This document shows, piece after piece, positions 36,285 to 46,115 of a stretch of DNA of 64,000 nt (within the stretch, counting starts at the first letter, position 1; each line of letters begins with the position of its first letter). The notes under the pieces were generated by a model. It saw only the letters and a program-made list of their open reading frames with translations, did no database searches and was not told where the DNA came from. Source of the DNA: Hippophae tibetana (lineage: Eukaryota; Streptophyta; Magnoliopsida; Rosales; Elaeagnaceae); contig CM072808.1 in the NCBI GenBank assembly GCA_037013495.1, positions 9,835,319 to 9,899,318 on the forward strand, in the 5' to 3' direction. The position numbers were made by a program, and so were the translations under genes.

Positions 36285-37503
36285 ATGTCTTTCCCGAGAA
36301 AATTCCTAATGGATTACCTCCTATCTGAGGGATTGAACATCAAATTGATTTTATACCTGGTGCTACCATTCCAAACCGAACATCCTATAGGAGTAATCCT
36401 GAGGATATGAAGGAACTACAAAGGTAGGTTAGTGAGTTGATGGAAAAGGGGTATGTGAGAGAAAGCATAAGTCCATGTGTTGTTCTAGTAATTTTGGTTC
36501 CTAAGAAGGATGGGACATGAAGGATGTGTGTAGAATGCCGAGCAATCAACAATATCATAGTAAAGTATTGTCATCCTATTTCTCAATTAGATGATATGTT
36601 AGATGAGTTTCATGGTTCTTGTGTCTTTTCTAAAATTGATCTGAAAAGTGGATATCACCAAATTAGAATGAAAGAAGACGATGAATGGAAAACTGCATTT
36701 AAGAAAAAATATGGTTGATATGAATGGTTAGTCATGCCTTTTGGTTTAACTAATGCTCATAGTACTTTCATGAGATTAATGAACCATATTTTTCGTGATT
36801 TTATTGGAAAATTTATAGATTTCTATTTTGATGATATTCTAATTAATAGCAAAAATTTGGAAAGATCATTTGATGCATTTAAAATTTGTTCTTGAAGTTC
36901 TTAGGAAAGAGAAACTATTTGCTAACCTAAAGAAGTGCACATTTTGCACCAATAAGCTTGTGTTTCTGGGTTATATTGTGAGTGCGCAAGGAGTACATGT
37001 TGATGAAGAAAAGATTCGAGCTATCTAGGAGTGGCCAAGTCTAACAAGTGTAAGTAATGTTCAAAGTTTTCATGGACTTGTTAGCTTTTATTAGCAATTT
37101 GTGAAAGACTTTAGTAGCATAGCCGCATCGATAACCGAAGTCATCAAAAAGAATGTTTGGTTCAAATGGGGAGATGAGCAAGAAAAGGCATTCTAACTAG
37201 TTAAGGACTCATGCTCCTTTATTGTCTTTACCTAACATTGCAAAAACTTTTGAGATTAAATGTGATGCTTCATGTAGAGGTATTGGCACTGTTCTTATTC
37301 AAGAGGGATGGCCAATTGTATACTTTAGTGAGAAACTAAGTGGGGCTACCTTAAAGTATCCTACTTATGACAAGGAGTTGTATATGTTGGTTTGGGCCTT
37401 GGAAACGTGGAAACACTATCTTTGGCCTAAGGAGTTCTTGATCCACATTGATCACGAGTCATTGAAAAATTTGAAGGGTCAACAAAAGTTGAACAAGAGA
37501 TAA
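36285..37503 (+). pseudogene. Gypsy reverse transcriptase and RNase H, degenerate
   Basis: Reverse transcriptase blocks appear in order: [88 protein letters not shown] and the active site FYFDDILI near 36829-36852. After a frame change near 36890 come FANLKKCTFCTNKLVFLGYI and VQSFHGLVSFY. RNase H follows at 37222-37503 with [30 protein letters not shown] and [19 protein letters not shown]. The catalytic pair DD is kept, but stops replace several Trp, Gln or Arg codons. Confidence 0.92.
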
Positions 37504-37740
37504 GCACGATGGGTAGAGTTCATAGAAACATTTCCCTACATCATTTGATACAAGCAAGGTAAGGAGAATGTGGTTTTTGATGCACTTTCTCATAGGTACA
37601 TACTTCTTTCTACTCTTGATGCAAAATTACTTGGTTTTGAACATATTAAAGAGTTATATCCTTTAGACCAAGATTTTAGTTAAGAGTATGCATAATGTGA
37701 AAAGGTAGCCAATGGAAAGTTCTTTAGGCTTAGTGGGTTC

Positions 37741-38865
37741 TTGTTTAGAGAAAATAAACTATGCAATCTACATTGTTCAATCCTAGATTTTCCAATGAGG
37801 GAGTCCCATGTTGGAGGACTAATGGGTCATTTTGGAGTAGTTAAAGCTTTAGCTATTTTTCAAGAACACTTTTATTGGCCACATATGAAAAAAGATGTTG
37901 AGAGACTTTGTGGTAGATGTGTCACCTGTACACCAGCTAAATCTCGAGTGCAACCTCATGGACTTTATACACCACTACCCATTCCTAGTGTACCTTGGAC
38001 TGATATTTCAATGGATTTTGTGTTAGGTTCGGCTAGGACTAAACGTGGTAGGGATAATGTGATTGTGGTTGTTGATAGATTTTCTAAGATGCCACACTTT
38101 ATTCCATGTTAGAAAACAAATGATGCTTCCAATGTTGCTGATTTTTTCTTTAGGGAGATTGTGAGGTTACATGGGATGCCTAGAACATTTGTTTCGGATA
38201 GAGATGCCAAGTTCTTAAGTTACTTTTATAAAACCTTATGGTATGAGTTAGGAACTAAGTTGTTGTTTTCTACTTCTTGTCACCCAAAAACTGATGGTTA
38301 AACCAAAATAGTGAATAAGACCTTGTCTATATTGTTAAAGGCTATCATAAAAAAGAACGTCAAAACATGGGAATATTGTTTACCACATCTTGAGTTTGCA
38401 TATAATCATTGTGTTCATTCTGTTGCTAATTTTTCACCTTTTGAAATTGTTTATGGTTTTAATCCTTAAACTCCATTGGATTTATCACCACTACCTGTTA
38501 CTGAGCGTGTAATTTAGATGGCAAAAAGAAAGCAAATTTTGTCAAGCAGATTCATGAGAAAGCAAGGCTCAATATTGAGAGGAGGACTGAATAATACACC
38601 AAAATAAGCCTACAAAAGGCATCATAAGTTGATCTTTGAGCCTAGAGAATGGATGTGGGTGCACATGAGAAAAAAACATTTTCTTGAACAAAGAAAATCA
38701 AAGTTTCTACCACGAGGAGATGGTCCATTTCAAGTCATCGAAAGGATCAATGACAATGCCTACAAGCTAGACTTACCTGGTGAGTATAATGTAGTGCTAC
38801 TTTTCACATTTATGATCTAAGTCCTTTTGGTATAGTTGAAGATTTGAGGACAAATCCTTTTCAAA
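37741..38865 (+). pseudogene. Gypsy integrase and polyprotein C-terminus, degenerate
   Basis: The HHCC zinc finger is readable: ESHVGGLMGHFG, then YWPHMKKDVERLCGRCVTC. The catalytic core shows PWTDISMDFVLG (first Asp) and [10 protein letters not shown] (second Asp). The position of the third catalytic residue reads TDG-stop-TKIVN, so the Glu codon has become Lys and the preceding Gln a stop. The C-terminal part reads WVHMRKKHF, KFLPRGDGPFQVIERIND, AYKLDLPGEYNV and, after a frame change, DLSPFG. No chromodomain is seen. Confidence 0.9.
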
Positions 38866-38875
38866 AGGTGGGAAA

Positions 38876-39535
38876 TGATGGAAATATGGCTACCAAATGG
38901 AGTATGGACCCGGTTAAAGTACCACTTGGTTCAAGTACAAGAGCACATGCAAAGAGATTCAAAGATGCTTTGAATGGGCTGATGCAAGAAGTTTGGGTTC
39001 AAGCAAATTTATGAAAGCTTATAGAGGAAGGCCTACATATTCATGAAAGATGTGTGAACATGCTACAAAATTCAATAAGGAAATTCGAAATAATTAGCTT
39101 AGTTTCCTTTTTCTAATTTTAGGCGTGTAATTTGGAGAGAAAGAAATCTAGTTGATTCTTAAGAGGGAAGAACCTAGACATTTCCTTTTCTATTTTGGTA
39201 TTTGCTCTTTCTTATATGGGCGTGTAAGGCATGTAATAGTCTATAAAGAAGCCTTTTCAATTCAATAAAAATAGAATATTTCAAATCAAAATTGAAGAGC
39301 AAAATTTCTCTTTGGTTCTTGGATGAACTTTTTGAACTTATTAGATTTATCTGTGGCGTTCATACCTCCACTTATCAATCAAATCTCTATTCCTTGATTG
39401 TGGAGTCTTCCTCGTACCAAGGTTCACATCTCTTTATAGGTGTTGGGTTATAGTTTCCATCCAAATCTGTAGTAGAATGGTCCTAAGAACTAATTTTGTT
39501 ACGGGTTTAATCACAAGTTGGCGTGATTTGTATCA
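38876..39535 (+). repeat. Gypsy 3' LTR
   Basis: Starts TGATGGAAATATGG after the polypurine tract and ends TTGTATCA. It has several small deletions relative to the 5' LTR (for example after ATTTGGAGAGAAAG), so insertion is not very recent. Confidence 0.9.
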
Positions 39536-40420
39536 CATTACTAATATCACATATTATTTATAGCCATACATGCATATTTTAATAAATGATCAATAAATTA
39601 AACATAGCATGTAAAACAATACAAAAATATAATCTTAAAAGAATACATTTAAATATACCTCAACGGATTCTAAGTATCATTTATGTTTTGAAAAATGTCC
39701 AAACAGAATTGCCAACACCATTTATTGAATTGAAACTAGAATTACTATATAACCTAAAATTGTTAAACTCTCAAATGAGAGAAGAACTTGAAACTACTAA
39801 AAGAAAGACCATGAAAACTTAAGAGACTAAGACATCAGCTTAAGAATAAAGCTATAAGATATGGATTATAATAGAATTAGAGTCCTCTTTATATGTGTAG
39901 GAATGGAGAAAAATATGGATCAAATGATTGGCGTCGTAGCACACATTTCTTTCATGACGTGGCATACATAGGCTATACATGGTTTGGAGCTCAATGCACT
40001 ACACTTACACCGTGTAATACAATGTTTTCATTTCACCACCTACATCGATTCTAAGATGCGTGATTCTGAATCATTTTCCTCGTGTTGTGGCGTATAAAGC
40101 TTCCATGATATAGCTCGCATTGTTTTGAAAACTTAGAACCCTTATATTTTTTTGTACATTATTTTTCATATCTTGGAGCATATTATCTTTTAAGGTTTTA
40201 AAGTTATAATGGAAGGTTTTAGATATATTCTTCAAGTGTTTGATCAATTAAATCTTTTTGAAGTTAAAATACCTAAAAAACAAAAAAAAACATACTCGTA
40301 ATTCTAAAAAGATAAATTTGCTCCAAATGGTAGTAAAACTAAGCAAATACAAATCTATTTAATCATTTAACATGTATAAAATCACAATATATTAAATGCT
40401 TTTGAGAACTCATCACCAGC

Positions 40421-41402
40421 ATGTGTGACACAACCAAGTACAATGAGTTCTTTTCAAGAACTTATAAAGTGTCCAATCTAAGAAAAGGCTAAGAAAGAAA
40501 AACCCATCATGCATGAACTAAGTGAGAGTGAACAACATGGTATAGAAGGGAAAGTACAAAATCAGAAGAATAGAAAGTTCCAAGTCCTTTCCGATCCCTA
40601 ATACCAATTAAAGATACACTATTTATAATAAGTAACCTCTCTCAAACTTCCACCATTCCAACCATAAAGTTTAGATTTCTACCTTATAGGTCAAAAAGTG
40701 TAGAACTCCATCCAACTAGACATAAAGCCTATTCATTGCTTTTCCAAGCTGAGCCACAATATGTATCCTTGCAAAGAACAAACACCTCCTACAATGCATC
40801 TTTGAGCACCCCATACATCAAGTACTTGCCTAAGGGTTCATCTACATGTATACATTCTAAAAAAAGTTTAGACATATGTCAAGCAAAAAATCTATTAGGT
40901 AACTAAAATACTAATATTGCTAGAACTTGAGGTGATTTAGATATGATCACCCACTACATGGATTTCTCCAAAATTTCCAAACTTCTATGCATCAATAAAA
41001 CTATATCCCATTAAGGGATTGAAGGGTAAATGAAAAAAAGAGTGACAACCAAGAAAAGTCTTAGTGTTAGAGAATAGAGATACCTACAAGAATGATATCA
41101 AGACCCCCTACACTTATGCAATCCTCATGAAAAAAAAGAAGCCAAATTCTCAAAACTGCTATAGTGAACAAATAAAGAGTTCACATCACTCGTAGTACCA
41201 GACCTAAGATTCATGTCGTGATCCCGCAACTAGAACTTTGCCAATTAGAGGTATATTAAATAGTCTTACCAGATAGCACCTCGCTACCCAGACCACCACC
41301 AGCCAAGGTGTTTCTAGACAGGAAGCCGCTAGACAGGGAGTCATCTAATAGGTAGCCTTACTAGATGGCCACCTATCAGACAGAGCCACACCGGGTGATC
41401 AT
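40421..41402. other. Unassigned stretch between two Athila-like LTRs, with a degenerate short repeat at its end
   Basis: No reading frame of note. The final part (about 41250-41395) is less AT-rich and built of variants of a 13-15-bp unit such as CTAGACAGGAAGCCG, CTAGACAGGGAGTC, CTAATAGGTAGCC and CTAGATGGCCACC. I cannot assign it to an element. Confidence 0.5.
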
Positions 41403-43071
41403 TGATGAATGCTTAAAAAACACTAATATTTTGCGATTTTATTGAGCTTAATGTAATAAATAAGTTTGATTATAGTATGTTTATGTGAATATTTATGCAA
41501 ATCTATAAGTTTGAAAATACGAGTATTTTCTACTGTATTTATAGTGTTTTAGATTCAAATGTATAAATTAATCAACAAATGAAGAACAACATTTAATGTA
41601 CTTAATTTGCACATTAGGATCTTAGAAGAATAAGGTATGTAAGCCTTACATAAAGAACTAACTAGTATGTAAGGAGTGTAACACAAGAATTCAAGTTAAA
41701 CATATCGTGCTGTGAGGAGCATTATTATGTGTGGAGGTGCACACCATTATGAAGAAATTTACTCGGCATTCAAAACAACCTGTACCACGATAGGAAAAAA
41801 ATAGGTTCTAACACAACCATTTTTAGTTGAAATCAAGTGAAGAGTTCATATCTCAGGCCACGACAGTGGAATAAGCGAGCCATGGTGTGCATTCGTTAAA
41901 TCGACCTAAGCCTTAGCACCAGCCTCACTGCCTATATATGTTTTGTTTTTCTTTAGGTTAAAGATAGATAGTTATACCTACAATTTTATTTTTTTAATTT
42001 TCCTACGTAGCCATCAAAGTTGTTTTGTGTCCTTAGTTTAGGATTAGTTTATACACAACTTAGATTTGATAAGAATGAATAAGAGGTAGCAACAAAAAGA
42101 TTTTTCAAATTAAGTAATACCAAAAGGTTGCGAGAAATTAGGGATTCATATCAAGGACAACATCACAACTGTTTAGCAGGAGACATGATCTCTCTACTGT
42201 TGGTATTGATATCTAATATATATTTTTATTTCTTTTAAGTTAACTCTTTTTTTTTTCTTGAATTTGTTGAAATTAATTTGCTGATCATTTATTGATTTTA
42301 AACATGTCTAACTGATCGCTATAATGAAAATTAATTTTTGTTACTATATTTGTGTAGATTATTTAGGTGAATATTTTTAATATTTAATAAATATAGATTG
42401 TTTCTTATTTCAATATTTTTATAAAATTTATTACTCATTAATATATTAATGACATTTTTTTCCTAATAGATTTAAAATATAAAAATTAGATTTTAGATAC
42501 ATCATCTAGATCTAATTTAGATAGATTAATTATGATTTAAAGTTAACGACCTAATCGAAGGCATCGAACTAGATGATTTGTTAATTCCTTACACATTAGT
42601 CATAATTTAATGAGATTAACTAATGACATGACCAAAGACATTAAGTGGTTTGATTAATAACGATTAGTAACTCCACCAATAACATTATTTAAATATAAAA
42701 GGGAGAATCAATAATCTAGATTTATTCTTAATTAACCTAAATAATTCTAATAAGCATTATCAACTTGATAATTTTTCATTAATTCTCCATTGATTTTTAA
42801 TTTCATATCTATCTTGAATTTGTACGAGTTAAATCTATCTTTTATCATTTTATTAATCATTAGTTTAATCTTTTCAAAGATCCAAATATTATGATAGAAT
42901 ATCTAGGTTTTATTTTCATGTTTTTTAAGAAATTTAACTAATTATTTAAAATCATATAGTTCATTTATATATCGACTTTAGAATTATACTTATAGCATAT
43001 TATAAGTAATTCATGTACTTGCGAAATTTTTATAAAATTATAAAATTTGACTATCAATTTTTTGTGCATTA
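41403..43071 (+). repeat. Athila-like LTR C, 5' LTR
   Basis: It starts TGATGAATGCTTAAAAAACAC and ends TTTTGTGCATTA just before the primer-binding site at 43078. It shares with LTR A the tail AATTCATGTACTTGCGAAA, TTTTATAAAAT and TTTGTGCAT. It leads into a gag remnant on the plus strand. Confidence 0.82.
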
Positions 43072-43077
43072 AGTTTT

Positions 43078-43095
43078 TGGCACCGTTGTTAAGGA
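43078..43095 (+). other. Athila-like primer-binding site
   Basis: TGGCACCGTTGTTAAGGA resembles the tRNA-Asp type site (TGGCGCCGTTGCC) used by Athila and Tat elements and lies a few bases after LTR C. Confidence 0.8.
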
Positions 43096-43682
43096 AGAAT
43101 ATCATTTAAATTTTTATTTTCAAAATTGTTATAATCTTTGGAACTATGAATTGAAAACAATTCATTATTTTGTGCTACCCTATTTGCATGGACTTCCTTA
43201 TGAAGACCCTTTGTCTTTCAATAGAAACTTTTACTCTATAGTCCAAACTTTCCCTCTTAGTTGATTTAATAAGGATTACCTTAGAATGAGGTGTTTCTTA
43301 TATACTTTCAAAGATAGGGCTAAAGCTTGGCTAATATCTCTCCCTACGGGTTCCCTGTTGACCTAAGACGAGATCTACAATAAATTGGTGGGAAAATTTT
43401 ACTCCCATCAAAAGACTTTTTGACTTGAGAGAAAAGATTGTTACTTTTTCTTAAATGGAAGGTGGACCATTTCATGAGGCTTGGGAAAGGTTCAAACTTC
43501 TCTTCACTCTAATGCCCTAATCATAGGTACCAAATGTAGTTGCATAACCAAAATTTCTAAAATGTGTTGGCACAACAGTGTTAGTTTATCGTTGACAACA
43601 TTATAGGTGGCACCACTAGGAAAATGTTATATGCTAATTCTCAACTAAAGAGCTTGAGACACTATGCCAAAATCATGCATTA

Positions 43683-43800
43683 ATGTCGGTTAGGTGAGCC
43701 GACTTTAAATGCTCAGACTTAAAATTTAAAGTTGATTCACGCGTTGAATTGACTTTAAACTTAAGGTTGGTTCAACGCGTGAACTGATTTTGAATTTTGT
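43683..43800. repeat. CACTA left subterminal repeats
   Basis: Repeated GTCGGTT, GCCGACTTTAAA, TTGACTTTAAA and GGTTGG units, including a perfect 13-bp inverted pair TTCACGCGTTGAA (43736-43748) and TTCAACGCGTGAA (43771-43783). In CACTA elements such arrays are the transposase binding region. Confidence 0.65.
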
Positions 43801-43980
43801 ATTTTTTTTACACATTTTACTCATTTTCTACTATACTCAGAACTTGTATTCGATCACATAATAGTAGAAAAAACCAAAATCTGTTTAACAAAGTTTGTAT
43901 AATATAAATAATTGAAAAAATAAATACTAATTAATTACTTGAGAATTAAATTTATTACAAAAAAATAATATATATATAAT

Positions 43981-43984
<4 letters not shown>

Positions 43985-44014
<30 letters not shown>
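43985..44014. repeat. (CA)n microsatellite followed by (TA)n
   Basis: About fourteen CA units, then a short TA run, inside the CACTA element. Confidence 0.9.
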
Positions 44015-44023
<9 letters not shown>

Positions 44024-44142
44024 ACTTAAATTATAAAGAAAATGATGTCATCTCTTTTGTTATGGATTTTTTTGATATTTCCCCTTTATTTTAAGGAGAG
44101 GAAGCTTGGTTTGCTTAGAATCACTAGCATAGTGACTAGGAA

Positions 44143-45250
44143 ACTAGACAACAGAGATGAGATGGAGTTTGGGAAAAAAACAGTTGGTCCATATAACAAT
44201 TCATTCCCCTAAATACATGAGCACATAAATATCCATCAAACAAGCAGCCCAAACTTCAGAGACACAAGAATAGAGAAATTAAAGAATTATAAAAATTACC
44301 ATGGTGTTGTCCTTTGTTATTCAAGATCATTAGATTCTTCTTGTGATGTTAAAATTTAAACCATATGTTCTGTCCATTTTTCTCGTAAATCATCAAAATT
44401 TGCATATCATAGCCCGACTTATTCCAACCAAAGAACTATATGTAATTAAATTCAAAATAAGAATGTAATATCATGAATTCAAAAAAAATAACTTATATAT
44501 GTTAAAAGATTAGTAAAAGAGATTATCACATCAACGCTGGAGTGATATAATAATAACCACATCCCTTCAAAATCATATTAGCACTATATTAATCTTTTGT
44601 CTTTAAATATGAAGCTATCTGGAATCAAGTTAGTATTTTTAATGCTATAATGAGTTCTAAATATGAAGTTAAGTGTAACTCTGATTTGTTACTTGGATTG
44701 GTTGAGTTTTGGTGCCCATAAACTAATACTTTTGTATTTTCTTACGGTAAAACAACAATTACTCTTAAATATATGATGATTCTTGGTTGTTTTCCTGTAC
44801 ATAGTAGTCACTTGTACATGGCTGGCCATTGACTACCATGATATTATCATACCAAGGAACTAGGCAAGAGAGATGAGATGAAGTTTGGGCAAAAAACAGG
44901 TCCATATAACAATTCATTCCCTTAAATATATGATCACATAAACATCCATCAAACAAAACATCCATCAAACAAGCTGCCCAAACTTCAGACACTGGAATGG
45001 ACAAATTAAAACATTATAAAATTACCATGATGTTGTCATATGCTATTCAAGATCATCAGAATCTTCTCCTGATTCTTCTTGTGATGATATAATTTGAACC
45101 ATATGTCTACCCATTTCTCTCGTAAATCATCAAAATATTTCGGGTCATAGCCCGACTTGTTCAAACCAAAGAACTATATGTATTTAAATTAAAAATAAGA
45201 ATGGAATATCATGATTTCATAAAAAATAACTTATATATGTTAAAAAGAGT
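44143..45250 (-). repeat. Internal direct duplication of about 380 bp in the CACTA element
   Basis: Segments 44143-44515 and 44865-45250 are alike: GAGATGAGATGNAGTTTGGG, CCATATAACAATTCATTCCC, CATCCATCAAACAAGC, TCTCGTAAATCATCAAAA and GAACTATATGTA occur in the same order. Read on the minus strand, both contain the exon-like piece with DDLREKWVDIW, the end of the Ulp1-like product. Confidence 0.8.
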
Positions 45251-46115
45251 ATATTGGTAAAAGATATTACCACATCTTTAATTGGAATGTTCATATTTGT
45301 GATGATTTTGCTCATAAATTTCATGACATAGTAACCACATTGTGGAACCTACAAAAAAAGTGTACATGATTTTTCGTATTCAAACATCTTTATTATTCAA
45401 TAGTAAAATTAATTAAATTATTAATATTCTCTTGTACATACTATAACTTTGTCCCATATAAGCTTACAAGATTTTTTAAGGGCAATGCCCCTACTCTTGT
45501 TCTACAACTTACATGCCTTATCAAAGTTTAAAATGGTTAGTTTTTTATTAAATATTACAAAGATCAATAGAAGAAAAATAGCTAGCTATAACTCTTACAT
45601 TTCAACAACTGTTTTTGTATATTTACTCAATTTTATGGAAGGTGAGTCACAGTACCAAACATAATTGCCATATAGATCAAGGATTATCAACATCCAATGA
45701 TCTTGGCCTTTTTCAAACTTTAGTGGCCAAGGGATTATCAACTTCTTATTTATGTTTAGTGTTAATGCCCTATCACATAATTATTTAGCTCTGATGCTAA
45801 CATTCTTATCTTGATATTGATTGACAAATAAAGAATCATAGAACATTGCTAAATGTGATGAGTGATTATCTTGAAGTAGATAATAACATACCTTATATAA
45901 TTTTTTTTATATAAGTAATTAGATAATATAAATATAATTATATATGTTCTACATAAATGAAAGTTATTTACTGATTAATGAGTCATCTTGTCCGCACTTG
46001 AATTATACTTAAATCGATCATTTTATATTCAAACAGCTGCAATATGCACTCGATCGATATATATGTTTGGCCAATGTCTACAATAGAAATTTCTCTAGAA
46101 AGTGGCATAATCTAT

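Larger units (their letters stand above)
31269..39535 (+). mobile_element. Ty3/Gypsy retrotransposon, full length but defective, inserted in LTR B
   Basis: LTRs at 31269-31951 and 38876-39535, a tRNA-Met type primer-binding site at 31955, degenerate gag, protease, reverse transcriptase, RNase H and integrase in the usual Gypsy order, and a polypurine tract AAAAGGTGGGAAA before the 3' LTR. The flanking 5 bases are CAATA and CATTA, one mismatch apart. The pol C-terminus ends with DLRTNPFQKGGNDG running into the LTR, and no chromodomain is recognisable. The gag is interrupted by another LTR (33870-35636). The exact chromovirus lineage is not resolved. Confidence 0.9.
30632..40415 (-). repeat. 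Athila-like LTR B, split by a Gypsy element (30632-31268 and 39541-40415)
   Basis: The minus-strand LTR starts TGATGAGTTCTCAAAAGCA at 40415, runs down to 39541, is interrupted by the Gypsy element at 31269-39535 and resumes at 31268 down to 30632, ending AAGTATCA. The inner part shares the TGCTTTTGGTAAAG and TTAAACTCTCATNAAGGT blocks with LTR A (20610-20650). Its summed length is about 1.5 kb, near that of LTR A and C. A reading frame at 39586-39822 inside it is not considered real. Confidence 0.72.

Noticed and set aside
20096..40415. LTR A and LTR B as the two LTRs of one minus-oriented Athila-like element
   Set aside because: Orientation and spacing would fit, but the outer 5 bases do not match (CAAAT and CCAGC), the LTR sequences differ widely near their ends, and a plus-oriented integrase piece lies between them.
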